34,977 nucleotides of DNA from Streptomyces adustus (GTDB taxonomy: Bacteria; Actinomycetota; Actinomycetes; Streptomycetales; Streptomycetaceae). Both the position numbers and the translations under genes were made by a program. Within the stretch, counting starts at the first letter, position 1. Each line of letters begins with the position of its first letter. Where the stretch lies: contig NZ_VJZD01000085.1 in the NCBI RefSeq assembly GCF_009377175.1, positions 1 through 34,977 of the forward strand. Reading direction: 5' to 3'. Below are positions 1 through 6,895 of the stretch, in pieces. The notes beneath the pieces are model-generated. The model worked only from the letters and a program-made list of their open reading frames with translations. It was not told the DNA's origin and did no database searches.

Positions 1-136
1 AAGGAACCGGCCCAGCCCGGTCCAGCCTGGCTCAACCCAAAATAGAGAACGATCGCTTTGTTTTTTGGGGGGAGAGGGAGTACTACTACGAGGAGCGGGT
101 GTAGGCCCGAGAGCCTGACAGCAAGGAACGAGGCGC
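1..136. promoter_or_regulatory. Leader region upstream of the TetR-type regulator
   Basis: No gene is visible here. The stretch around 38-66 is AT-richer than its surroundings and is followed by a G/A-rich run, which suits a promoter for the regulator starting at 137. A purine-rich segment just upstream of that start (AAGGAACGAGG) can serve as ribosome binding site. Autoregulatory operators are common for this regulator family, but I could not pick out a convincing palindrome. Confidence 0.3.
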
Positions 137-736
137 ATGACGATTCAGGAGAGGGCGGCGCGTACGCGCGGTTTGCTGGTGCTGGCGGCGGCCCGGGAGA
201 TCGACCGCGTCGGCTACGAGGGTGCCCGGCTGACGCGGATATGCGAGTCGGCCGGCGTGTCGATGGGGGCCCTGACCTTTCACTTTCCCTCCAAGGGGGC
301 GCTGGCCGACGCGGTCCAGGAGCAGGGGTGGAGCCTGGCGAGGTCCCTGGTGGACACGGTGCTGACGTCCGTGGAGCCCGGGCTGCAGGCGGTGGTCGAG
401 CTGACGGTCAGGCTGGCCGAGCTGCTGGAGCAGGACGTCGTGGTCCGCTCCGCCGCGAGGCTGGGCGGGGAGCGGCAGGCCGGGCCGGACCCGTGGGTGC
501 GCGCGTGGCTGCCGGTCGTCGAGGAGCTGCTGGAGCAGGCCCGCAGGGACGGCGGGCTGCGCTCCGGGCACAGGCCCGAGACGGTGACCGCCATGGTCAC
601 CTATCTGCTGGCCGGGGCGGAGTCGCAGATCCGCGGCGGCGGCCCGGCCGCCTCCGGCGGCGCCGTGAGCGTCGCCGGCCAGCTCGAGGAGATCTGGCGG
701 CTCGCCCTGCGGGGCATCGCCGGCCCGGGCGCCTGA
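137..736 (+). CDS. TetR-family regulator, gamma-butyrolactone-receptor (ArpA/ScbR)-like
   Basis: A 199-residue DNA-binding protein, probably a pathway repressor that may respond to a small signal or a pathway product. Residues 4-60 form the TetR N-terminal helix-turn-helix. The segment ERAARTR, the GYEGA turn and the recognition-helix region ending in FHFPSK closely follow the pattern of Streptomyces gamma-butyrolactone receptors and pseudo-receptors. The remainder is a helical ligand-binding and dimerisation domain of normal size. The ATG at 137 has a purine-rich site (GGAACGAGG) just upstream. It is the outermost gene on this side and is separated from the SARP activator by about 1 kb of non-coding DNA, a common repressor-activator pairing in antibiotic clusters. 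Whether it binds a butyrolactone or another ligand cannot be decided from sequence. Confidence 0.85.
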   Translation: MTIQERAARTRGLLVLAAAREIDRVGYEGARLTRICESAGVSMGALTFHFPSKGALADAVQEQGWSLARSLVDTVLTSVEPGLQAVVELTVRLAELLEQDVVVRSAARLGGERQAGPDPWVRAWLPVVEELLEQARRDGGLRSGHRPETVTAMVTYLLAGAESQIRGGGPAASGGAVSVAGQLEEIWRLALRGIAGPGA

Positions 737-878
737 TTGCTGCGTGCGTTCGGTTTCCGGAGAAGTTCGGTAGAAAAATAAAGCGAATGTTCTGTATGAT
801 TTTCTGGTCGCCGGGGGTGGGGCAGCGCCCTCCCCGGTGTCCGCAGGTGCACATCGGCCCGGTGGAACGAGGGAGTCC

Positions 879-959
879 ATGAACGTTGCGTTAGCGGGTG
901 CCGGCGGCGCCGGCGGCTGCGTGCCCGGCCGCCTCGCTGCGGCCGGGCACGGCCGTCCC
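879..959 (+). pseudogene. Possible relic of an NAD(P)-binding oxidoreductase N-terminus
   Basis: An ATG at 879 follows a good ribosome binding site (GAGGGAG). It begins a peptide with a GAGGAGG dinucleotide-binding-like loop followed by GRLAAAGHG, which recalls the N-terminus of ketopantoate-reductase-type enzymes. After about 27 residues the reading becomes low-complexity Gly/Ala/Arg/Pro sequence with no fold signature. I read this tentatively as a decayed gene start. A chance resemblance in Gly/Ala-rich DNA is equally possible. It includes a TTA codon, rare in this DNA. Confidence 0.2.
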
Positions 960-1097
960 GCCGGCCGCCTTGCCGGGCAGGGCCGTCCCGGTGGCCCGCC
1001 CGGGGGGTCCGGCGAAAGCCCGGCCCCCTCCGGCGCCGGGCGCCGGGCGGGCTGTGCCGCCGCTCCCGGCCGGCGGACGGCCGCACGGCGCGGCTCG

Positions 1098-1178
1098 CGC
1101 CCTTCGCCCGCGGCGGGCGGGTGCATCCCTGATGTCCCCGCCCTTCGCCGGCGGCGGGCGGGTGCATTCCCGGTGTCC
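1098..1178. repeat. Two-copy direct repeat, period 41 bp
   Basis: The sequence starting CGCCCTTCGCC and containing GGCGGGCGGGTGCAT occurs at about 1098-1138 and again at about 1139-1178 with a few substitutions. It lies in the long leader of the SARP gene. It could be a regulator-binding array or simple slippage expansion; the sequence alone does not decide. Confidence 0.6.
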
Positions 1179-1431
1179 CGCAGCCGCAGCCGCAGAGGCG
1201 GCCGCCCCGCGGCAGCCCCGGCGGCGGGAGTGCCCGCGTGAGCGCGCCCGGCCCGCCGACCGTGACAGGTTGCCACCGGATGTCACCGCGGTACGCCCGG
1301 GCACCGGCCGCCGCCGCTGGCCCCGGCTCCGGCAGCGGCTCCGGCAGCGACACCGGCTCTGGCTCCGGCTCCGGCTCTGGCGGTGGCTCCGGCGGGCCGG
1401 CCGTGCTGCGCGGGCAGGCCCGGCATGCTGT

Positions 1432-1460
1432 CCTGTCCGGCCGGGCCCCGGCCGGACAGG
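1432..1460. repeat. Near-perfect 29-bp palindrome
   Basis: Two 14-base arms beginning CCTGTCCGGCCGGG are exact reverse complements around a single central base. In RNA this would fold into a very stable hairpin on either strand, but no T-tract follows, so it is not a classical terminator. It sits about 330 bp upstream of the SARP start and may be an operator, an RNA structure in the leader or an incidental GC palindrome. Confidence 0.65.
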
Positions 1461-1792
1461 GCGGCAGGCGGCGGGCTCCCGCGGGTGCGGGGCCCCCGGG
1501 GCCGTGCGGGTGTGCATCGCCGGCGTCCGGGGCGGACTTCGGCCCGCACCGGGCAGCAGGCGGACGGCCGTGCCGGATGCACCGGGCAGTCCGCCGGGGT
1601 TCTGCTCCCGCTTCGGGTCCGTGCCCAAGGCGGCCGGAGGGCGCGGCGGGTGCGCAGGCGGGCGGCCGGCTCCCGGCGCGCCCCGGCCCCGGCCCCGGCC
1701 CCGGACGCGAAGGCGCCCGGACCGGATGCCCGGGACATCCGGGTTCTTCTTTCAAGGCAATGGCTAATCGGACTGTCACAGCATGTGGGGGA

Positions 1793-2575
1793 ATGATGCA
1801 GTTCAACCTGCTTGGCCCGCTCGAAGTCGTCGCCGCTGGGGCGCTGCCGCTGGGCGGCGTCGTCCAGCGGGCCACCCTGGGCTATCTGGTGCTCAACCCG
1901 AACAAGGTCGTCGCCACCAGCCGCCTGATCGGGGCCGTGTGGGGCGACGATGTGCCGATGACGTCACGGAAGATGGTGCAAAACGGCGTCTCCGGTATCC
2001 GCAGACTCCTCGACCAGGCCGGTGCCGGCAGCCGCGGCGTCCGCCTCGTCACCGCTGCGCACGGCTACCAGCTGCTCCTGGACACCGAATGCGTCGACGC
2101 CTTCCGCTTCCGCCGGCTCGCCGCCCAGGGGCGCGCCGAACTCGCCGCCGGCTTCCCCGAGCCGGCCGTCGACTCGCTCGCCCAGGCGCTCGGCCTGTGG
2201 CGGGACTCCGTGCTCGTCGACCTCGCCGAGGCCGGCATCGGATGGCCCGCCTTCGCCCAGCTCGAGCGGGAGCGGCTGACCGCTTACGAGGACTGGGCGT
2301 GCGCCGGACTGGAGCTGGGCAGGCACCGTGAACTCGTGGCCGACCTGGAGCAGGCGGCCGCCGCCTCGCCCACCCGGGAACGGCTGTGCCACCAGCTCAT
2401 GCTCGCCCTCTACCGCTGCGGCCAGCAGACCGAAGCGCTCGCCGCCTACCGCCGTACCCGCCAGGCGCTCGTCGACATCCACGGCCTCGACCCGACGCGG
2501 GACCTCCAGCAGATGGAGCGCGCGATCCTCAACCAGGAACCGCGCCTTCTCGGCCAGCGCCCCCAGCTCGTCTGA
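1793..2575 (+). CDS. SARP-family transcriptional activator
   Basis: A 260-residue Streptomyces antibiotic regulatory protein, expected to switch on the biosynthetic operons. Residues 1-95 match the OmpR-like winged-helix domain, with the typical opening FNLLGPLEV and the segment from the SRLIGAVWGDD region to the HGYQL wing. Residues 100-255 match the bacterial transcriptional activation (BTAD) helical domain, with the pattern LERERLTAYEDWA, RERLCHQLMLALYR and EALAAYRRTRQALV. There is no ATPase or TPR extension, so it is a small SARP of ActII-ORF4 size. Two adjacent ATGs at 1793 and 1796 share a GGGGGA ribosome binding site; the second has better spacing. A further in-frame ATG at 1760 is less likely. 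A perfect 28-bp tandem repeat begins right after the stop codon. Confidence 0.88.
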   Translation: MMQFNLLGPLEVVAAGALPLGGVVQRATLGYLVLNPNKVVATSRLIGAVWGDDVPMTSRKMVQNGVSGIRRLLDQAGAGSRGVRLVTAAHGYQLLLDTECVDAFRFRRLAAQGRAELAAGFPEPAVDSLAQALGLWRDSVLVDLAEAGIGWPAFAQLERERLTAYEDWACAGLELGRHRELVADLEQAAAASPTRERLCHQLMLALYRCGQQTEALAAYRRTRQALVDIHGLDPTRDLQQMERAILNQEPRLLGQRPQLV

Positions 2576-2579
2576 ACCC

Positions 2580-2635
2580 GGCCGGTGTTCCCGGCTGGTC
2601 TGGACGCGGCCGGTGTTCCCGGCTGGTCTGGACGC
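2580..2635. repeat. Perfect 28-bp tandem repeat (two copies) after the SARP gene
   Basis: Copies at 2580-2607 and 2608-2635 are identical; each starts GGCCGGTGTTCCCGG and ends TCTGGACGC. They lie between the SARP stop codon and the 84-residue ORF. SARPs bind direct repeats near promoters, so an operator for the downstream pair is conceivable. The repeat, however, lies some 155 bp from that start codon and its 28-bp period is not the usual SARP spacing. Confidence 0.9.
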
Positions 2636-2790
2636 AAAGAATTCGGAGCCGCGCCGGCGTTCGCATTCCCGTACCGGAAAATGGGGCGGTGGGCTGGGAA
2701 TTGAGGGGTGGGCCAGGGGGTCCCTTGGCCGGCCGGAACTTCTATCTTTTTTGAAAGGTCAGGTTCCGTGCCCGGACAGGGAGGGTCATC
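2636..2790 (+). promoter_or_regulatory. Probable promoter region of the small ORF and PPTase pair
   Basis: This 155-bp stretch is less GC-rich than its flanks, with a TTTTTT run near 2748-2753 inside an imperfect GGAAC...GTTCC arrangement (about 2738-2768). It ends in a strong ribosome binding site (GGGAGGG) before the GTG at 2791. No -10/-35 pair stands out. Confidence 0.35.
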
Positions 2791-3045
2791 GTGTCTGTTC
2801 AGTCATCCGACACCGTTACCGTCATCAATGACAACAACAACGGCAACGGACTGCATAACGAAATGCCGGGAAGGGACGACCCGGCGCCCTCCGCGATAAG
2901 CCTGAACGTCGCGCTCGATGCCGCGATCGGCATCTTCACCGGCCGGCTCGGCTCGTACTTCGCGGACACGAAGGAAAGCACCGCGCAACGCGCCGAGCGG
3001 TATGCCGCCCTCGCCTGGCGCCATCCCGCGCTCCTGCCCGAGTGA
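2791..3045 (+). CDS. Small protein of unknown function (84 aa), translationally coupled to the PPTase
   Basis: I do not recognise this protein. A GTG start follows a strong ribosome binding site (GGGAGGG, 5-nt gap). Its TGA stop overlaps the GTG start of the next gene (GTGA at 3042-3045), which indicates translational coupling and supports it being real. Residues 10-25 are rich in Asn and Asp (INDNNNGNG). Residues 35-57 form a mostly hydrophobic, probably helical segment (AISLNVALDAAIGIF), followed by a charged helix-like stretch (about 60-77) and the end HPALLPE. There is no cysteine, no signal peptide and no obvious RiPP core. It might be a partner of the PPTase, a regulator or a scaffold peptide. 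No function should be assigned. Confidence 0.65.
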   Translation: MSVQSSDTVTVINDNNNGNGLHNEMPGRDDPAPSAISLNVALDAAIGIFTGRLGSYFADTKESTAQRAERYAALAWRHPALLPE

Positions 3046-3746
3046 CGGCGCAGGCCCTCATCGCGCCGCTGCTGCCGGCGGGCGTCGTCGTCGCCGAGGA
3101 ACGCGGCGACCCGCCGCATGCACGCCTGCTGGCCCAGGAGGCGGCCCACGTGGCCCGCTCCGTGCCGGAGCGCAGACGCGAGTTCACCACCGTACGGCTG
3201 TGCGCCCGCCGGGCCCTGGCGCAGCTCGGCGTGCCGGCGGCTGCGATCCTGCCCGGCCCCCACGGCGCCCCGCAGTGGCCGGCCGGTGTCGTCGGCAGCA
3301 TGACGCACTGCCGCGACTACCGGGGCGCCGCGCTCGCCCGGCGGCGCGACGTCGCCGCCCTGGGCATCGACGCCGAGCCCGCCGAACCGCTCGCCGACGG
3401 CGTCCTGGAGGCGATCGCAACTGTCGGCGAACGGGCGCAGATACGGCGCCTGCTGCACCACAGGCCGTCGATCCCGTGGGACCGGCTGCTGTTCAGCGCC
3501 AAGGAGGCGGTGTACAAGTCGACGTTCCCGCTGAGCGGTGTGCGGCTCGGCTTCGAGGACGTGGCGATCACTCTCGACCCGGCCGACGGCTCCTTTCGGG
3601 CCCGGCTCGCCATCCCGGGCCTGGCAGACGGACAGCCCCGCACGGTGCTCGCCGGACGGTGGAGCGCCACGCGCGGCCTGCTGCTGACAGCGGTCACCCT
3701 GCCCGCGGACGGCCGGCCGGCCGACGCGCACGGCGCCCGGCGCTGA
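3042..3746 (+). CDS. 4'-phosphopantetheinyl transferase (Sfp/EntD type)
   Basis: It converts apo carrier proteins to the holo form by moving the phosphopantetheine arm of CoA onto the ACP serine; the five ACP domains of the PKS are the natural clients. The 234-residue length fits the EntD-like group. Visible family motifs are the substrate-binding stretch around GSMTHCRDY (about residues 86-94), the metal-binding GIDAEP (about 108-113, the Asp and Glu being the Mg ligands) and FSAKEAVYKS (about 152-161). The GTG start overlaps the stop of the 84-residue ORF, so the two are co-translated. The last about 25 bases of the gene are duplicated 79 bp downstream within a larger repeat, so the extreme C-terminus may have been altered by that event. 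A dedicated PPTase suggests the cluster carries its own PKS activation. Confidence 0.85.
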   Translation: MTAQALIAPLLPAGVVVAEERGDPPHARLLAQEAAHVARSVPERRREFTTVRLCARRALAQLGVPAAAILPGPHGAPQWPAGVVGSMTHCRDYRGAALARRRDVAALGIDAEPAEPLADGVLEAIATVGERAQIRRLLHHRPSIPWDRLLFSAKEAVYKSTFPLSGVRLGFEDVAITLDPADGSFRARLAIPGLADGQPRTVLAGRWSATRGLLLTAVTLPADGRPADAHGARR

Positions 3747-3864
3747 GGAAGACGCCTGCGCCGGGCGCGTACCGCACGCATGCGCGGCAGCCCGGCCATC
3801 CGACGCGCACGGCGCCCGGCGCTGAGGAAGACGCCGGCGCCGGGCGCGTACCGCATGCATGCGC
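3721..3864. repeat. 65-bp direct repeat spanning the PPTase 3' end
   Basis: The segment at 3721-3785 (end of the PPTase gene, its stop codon and 39 bases beyond) recurs at 3800-3864 with two substitutions. The second copy lies outside any gene. This is a recent duplication of the gene end, and it runs into the shorter repeats that follow. Confidence 0.9.
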
Positions 3865-3957
3865 AGGCAGAACGCGTACCGCACACATGCGCAGGCAGAA
3901 CGCGTACCGCACGCATGCGCAGACCGAACGCGTACCGCACGCACAGACAGAAAAAGG
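3846..3957. repeat. Tandem 28-bp repeat array between convergent genes
   Basis: Units starting GCGTACCGCA begin at 3846, 3874, 3902 and 3930, so the period is exactly 28 bp; the last copy is degraded. A related unit begins near 3767 in the first 65-bp copy. Units contain small palindromes (ACGCGT, GCATGC or ATGCAT). The array lies between the PPTase (plus strand) and aminoDAHP synthase (minus strand) genes, directly before the terminator. The period is not a multiple of three and the units are not protein-coding. Confidence 0.88.
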
Positions 3958-3991
3958 GGGGGGCGCCCGCCATCGCGGACGCCCCCCCTTT
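3953..3991 (-). terminator. Intrinsic terminator of the aminoDAHP synthase gene
   Basis: Read on the minus strand, the arm AAAGGGGGGGCG (3991-3980) pairs with the complementary arm at 3965-3953 with one bulged base, and an inner CCGC/GCGG stem extends it. The hairpin runs directly into TTTTT. The T-run shows it serves the minus-strand gene ending at 4019. It may also slow transcription arriving from the PPTase side. Confidence 0.85.
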
Positions 3992-4018
3992 CGGTGTGTG
4001 CGGGTGCGGCGGGTGGTG

Positions 4019-5413
4019 TCACGAGCGGAGCATCTCGGCGACCAGGAAGGCCAGTTCGACCGACTGGCCCGGGTTCAGGCGCGGGTCGCAGCTGGTCTCG
4101 TAGCGCAGGGCCAGGGCTTGTTCGTCGATCTCCTCGGCACCGCCCAGGCATTCGGTGACGCTGTCGCCGGTGAGCTCGATGTGCAGGCCCCCCGGGTGGG
4201 TGCCGAGTGCCCGGTGGACCTCGAAGAAGCCCTTGACCTCGTCGAGGATGTCCTCGAACCGGCGGGTTTTGTAGCCGCTGGCCGCCTCGTAGGTGTTGCC
4301 GTGCATCGGGTCGCACTGCCACACCACCCGGTGGCCGCTCGCCTCGACCTTCTGCACGATCGCCGGCAGCACGTCACGCACCCTGTCCCGGCCCATCCGG
4401 CTGATCAGGGTGAGCCGGCCCGGCACGTTGTCCGCGTCGAGGCGCTCGACGTACTCGACGGCCTGCTCGGGCGAGGTGGCGGGGCCGAGCTTGAGCCCGA
4501 TGGGGTTGGCCAGCAGTGCTGCCAGCGCGATGTGGGCACCGTCCGGGCGGCGGGTGCGCTCGCCGATCCACAGCATGTGCGAGGACAGCCCGTACAGCCG
4601 GGGCTCGCCCGAGGCGGCGGGCGCCCGGCGCAGCAGGCCCTGCTCGTACTCCAGCAGCAGTGCTTCGTGGCTGGTGTAGATCTCGGTGGTGTGCAGGGCG
4701 TTGTGGTCGGCGCCGCAGGCCGACATGAAGGCCAGGCCGCGGTCGATCTCCTTGGCCATCGCCTCGTAGCGCTCGCCCGCGGGGGAGTCGCGCACGAAGT
4801 CGCGGTTCCACTCGTGCACCCGGCCCAGGTCGGCCAGGCCCGAGCCGGCCAGGGCGCGCACCAGGTTGAGGGAGGCGGCCGAGTTCGCGTACGCGCGCAG
4901 CATCCGAGAGGGGTCGGGGACCCGGGCGCCCGGGGTGGGCTCGAGAGAGTTGACGATGTCGCCGCGGTACACCGCAAGGCCCAGCGCGTCGGTGGCGTTG
5001 GAGCGGGGCTTGGCGTACTGCCCGGCGATCCGCCCGATCTTCACGACCGGGAGGCTGGCCGCGTACGTCAGCACGACCGCCATCTGCAGCAGGGTGCGGA
5101 TGTTGGCGCTGACGTGGGACTCGGTGTTGCCCTCGAAGGTCTCCGCGCAGTCGCCGGCCTGCAGCAGGAAGGCCTGCCCCTGCGCCACCTGCGACAGCCG
5201 TTGCTGGAGGCGGTCGACCTCGCCCGCAAGGACGAGGGGTGGCAGCTGGGTGAGCGTGTTTCGGGCGGCGGCGGCGCGGTCCGGGTCCGGCCAGGCGGGC
5301 TGCTGGTCGGCCGGCCGCGCCGCCGCGTCTGCCAGGTGGGCCTCGATGTCGTCGGGGAACCGGGCGAGGGCCCCGGGTTGCGGGTCCGTGATGTCGCCGA
5401 TGGTGGGGTTCAT
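4019..5413 (-). CDS. rifH: AminoDAHP synthase, class II DAHP-synthase family (RifH homologue)
   Basis: A 464-residue homologue of plant-type (class II) DAHP synthase. In AHBA pathways it condenses phosphoenolpyruvate with an imino-erythrose-4-phosphate to give aminoDAHP, the first committed cyclic-pathway precursor. Family signatures run in order: QQPAWPD, FLLQAGDCAETF, GRIAGQYAKPRS, SHEALLLEYEQ, HMLWIGERTR, NPIGLKLGP, RMGRDRVRDVLP, QCDPMHGNT (metal and substrate site), THPGGLHIELTGDSVTECLGG and SCDPRLNPGQS. Length and all motifs appear intact. The aminoDAHP rather than primary-metabolic role is inferred from neighbouring AHBA genes. No ribosome binding site is evident before the ATG at 5413, and a TnpB relic lies immediately upstream, so the original leader may have been disturbed. 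It may depend on read-through from the rifI homologue. Confidence 0.9.
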   Translation of the reverse strand: MNPTIGDITDPQPGALARFPDDIEAHLADAAARPADQQPAWPDPDRAAAARNTLTQLPPLVLAGEVDRLQQRLSQVAQGQAFLLQAGDCAETFEGNTESHVSANIRTLLQMAVVLTYAASLPVVKIGRIAGQYAKPRSNATDALGLAVYRGDIVNSLEPTPGARVPDPSRMLRAYANSAASLNLVRALAGSGLADLGRVHEWNRDFVRDSPAGERYEAMAKEIDRGLAFMSACGADHNALHTTEIYTSHEALLLEYEQGLLRRAPAASGEPRLYGLSSHMLWIGERTRRPDGAHIALAALLANPIGLKLGPATSPEQAVEYVERLDADNVPGRLTLISRMGRDRVRDVLPAIVQKVEASGHRVVWQCDPMHGNTYEAASGYKTRRFEDILDEVKGFFEVHRALGTHPGGLHIELTGDSVTECLGGAEEIDEQALALRYETSCDPRLNPGQSVELAFLVAEMLRS

Positions 5414-5485
5414 GGGGGCAGGCTAGGAAGACGGCGGCCACGCCAGGGCAACCGCGGCGGCACTGGCCGGGAACCTGGGGGCGGC

Positions 5486-6031
5486 GCCGGTGCGCAGATC
5501 CGGCATGCGCTGACCCGCCTGCTGCACCACACGGCCGCCACCGGCGCTGCGGCGATCGCGATCGAGGACCTGGACTTCACCGACGGCACCAGCCGGGAGA
5601 AGTACGGCCGCAGCAAGCGTTTTTGCCGCCTGATCGCCCGCTTTCCCACCGCGAGACTCAGGGCGCGGCTGGTGTCGATGGCCGCCGAGCAGAATATTGC
5701 GGTGGTCGCGGTCGATCCGGCCTGCACCTCCCGGTGGGGCGCCCAGCACTGGCAAAAGCCCCTGACCGGCAGCAGACGTAAGGTTTCCCGGCACGATGCC
5801 GCGAGCGTCGCGATCGGGCGACGCGCCCTCGGACATCCGATCCGGCGTCGGACGGCACCGCCCCCTGCTTACCGGAGCGATGAGCAGGGGCATCGGGCCG
5901 CCCAGGCCGGACCGGACACCCGAGGGCGTGAGGGACCCCGCCCCCGGACCACGCACCGGATGCGTGCCGCCCGGCAGCGGAGCGAAAGCGGGCGACCAGA
6001 ACACCCCGCACCGTTCGGGGCGTTCGGCTGA
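5486..6031 (+). pseudogene. tnpB: TnpB (IS200/IS605-type OrfB) C-terminal fragment
   Basis: The plus-strand reading from about 5486 to the stop at 6029-6031 matches the C-terminal half of actinobacterial TnpB-type proteins. It has the RuvC-II glutamate in AIEDLDF (Glu codon 5564-5566), a basic stretch ending FPTARLRARLVSMAAEQ, VDPACTSRWGAQHW and the RuvC-III aspartate in SRHDAASVAIGRRALG (Asp codon 5795-5797). The N-terminal helix-turn-helix, the first RuvC aspartate and any start codon are absent, and a usual Tyr before TSRWG is Cys. It is therefore a truncated relic, not an active nuclease. It lies antisense between the rifI and rifH homologues, evidence of a past mobile-element insertion inside the AHBA gene set. 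I did not find clear element ends. Confidence 0.8.
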
Positions 6032-6073
6032 GCAACCGCAGTCCTGGCAACAGGACTCACTCCCGCTCAGTCT

Positions 6074-6895
6074 TTAGGAACGGCGCAGGCCGAAGAACTC
6101 CCGGTACAGATCCAGCTGCCGAAGCAGCATGGGGGCGCCCGGGTGGACGGGCAGGCCCAGGGCGGCGGCCGTGCGCAGCAGGCGGGTCTCGGGCGGGGTC
6201 ATGATGATGTCCGCGACCAGGGTGTTGGGGCCCAGCCGGGCCGGGTCGAAGGGCAGCGGGTCGTCCTCGCGCAGGCCCAGCGGGGTCGCGTTCACCACGA
6301 TGTCCGCGTCCCGGGCGCTCTCAAGCGGGCTGTGCCGTACGACGCCGGGGGCATGAGCGGACAGGCGGTCCACCAGGGCGCGGACCCGGGCCGGGTCCAG
6401 GTCGACGATGTCGAGGCGGGCCACCCCTGCCAGCACCAGCGCGGCCGCGATCGCGCTGCCCGCCCCGCCCGCGCCGACCAGCGTCACCGACCGGCCGGCC
6501 GGCGCCCGGCCGGCGTGGAGCAGACCGGCGACGAAGCCGGCGCCGTCGAAGTTCTCCGCATACCAGCGCCCGTCCTGGCCGCGCCGCAGCACATTGGCGG
6601 CGCCCGCGAGGCGCACCGCGGGCGAGAGCACGTCGGCGAAGGCCAGGACCGCCGCCTTGTGCGGGACCGTCACCAGCAGGCCGTCCACATTGCCCGCCCG
6701 CTGCAGGCCCCGCACCACCTCGCCCAGATGGGCGGCGGGGGCATGCACCGGCACCAGGGCCGCGTCCAGGCCGAGTTCGGCGAAGACCGGGTTGAGCAGC
6801 TCCGGCGCCCGCACCTGTCCCACCGGGTCGCCGAGCACCGCGAACAGCCGGGTACGGCCGGTGATCGGCGAAATTGCCCCAGAAGAATGCGACAT
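6074..6895 (-). CDS. rifI: Aminoquinate/shikimate 5-dehydrogenase family (RifI homologue)
   Basis: A 273-residue NAD(P)-dependent dehydrogenase of the AroE/quinate dehydrogenase family. RifI-type enzymes in AHBA clusters handle aminoquinate/aminoshikimate and are thought to salvage or balance that pool rather than make AHBA directly. Substrate-domain motifs are FAVLGDPVGQVRAPELL (residues 16-32) and LLVTVPHK with the catalytic lysine (about 83). The nucleotide-binding loop is GAGGAGSAIAAAL, followed by the family signature NATPLG. GDPVGQVRAPE replaces the Ser-x-Ser pair of true AroE, as in quinate-dehydrogenase-like members. The ATG at 6895 has a strong ribosome binding site (GGAGG, 7-nt gap). 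It diverges from the PKS operon and probably heads a unit once continuous with the rifH homologue, now interrupted by the TnpB relic. Confidence 0.85.
   Translation of the reverse strand: MSHSSGAISPITGRTRLFAVLGDPVGQVRAPELLNPVFAELGLDAALVPVHAPAAHLGEVVRGLQRAGNVDGLLVTVPHKAAVLAFADVLSPAVRLAGAANVLRRGQDGRWYAENFDGAGFVAGLLHAGRAPAGRSVTLVGAGGAGSAIAAALVLAGVARLDIVDLDPARVRALVDRLSAHAPGVVRHSPLESARDADIVVNATPLGLREDDPLPFDPARLGPNTLVADIIMTPPETRLLRTAAALGLPVHPGAPMLLRQLDLYREFFGLRRS

Larger units (their letters stand above)
737..1792. other. Non-coding, low-complexity GC-rich region between the two regulators
   Basis: About 1 kb with no convincing gene. An AT-rich island at 760-805 includes TATGAT (795-800), a possible -10 element without a clear -35 partner. 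From about 880 to 1740 the DNA is a run of degenerate GGC/GCC/CCG repeats. It includes a GGCTCC-type simple repeat (about 1325-1395), a 41-bp-period direct repeat (1098-1178) and a near-perfect palindrome (1432-1460). All six frames stay open here only because stop codons are rare in such sequence. The translations are Gly/Ala/Arg/Pro-rich and resemble no protein, except for a possible short relic at 879. The region probably carries the SARP promoter and operators. Confidence 0.6.

Noticed and set aside
837..1767. Several overlapping open frames in the SARP leader
   Set aside because: All give low-complexity Gly/Ala/Arg/Pro peptides, and all frames are open at once; this is a composition effect, not coding.
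2791..3045. Lanthipeptide or thiopeptide precursor peptide
   Set aside because: It has no cysteine, no Ser/Thr-rich C-terminal core and no leader cleavage motif, and it is coupled to a PPTase; kept as unknown.
3846..3957. CRISPR-like array
   Set aside because: The units are contiguous 28-bp tandem copies without unique spacers, and no cas gene is present.
2918..6031. Plus-strand open frame of about 1,037 codons across the PPTase, repeats and aDAHP synthase
   Set aside because: Only the last about 180 codons resemble a protein (the TnpB relic). The rest is out of frame with the PPTase, crosses non-coding repeats and runs antisense to aminoDAHP synthase.
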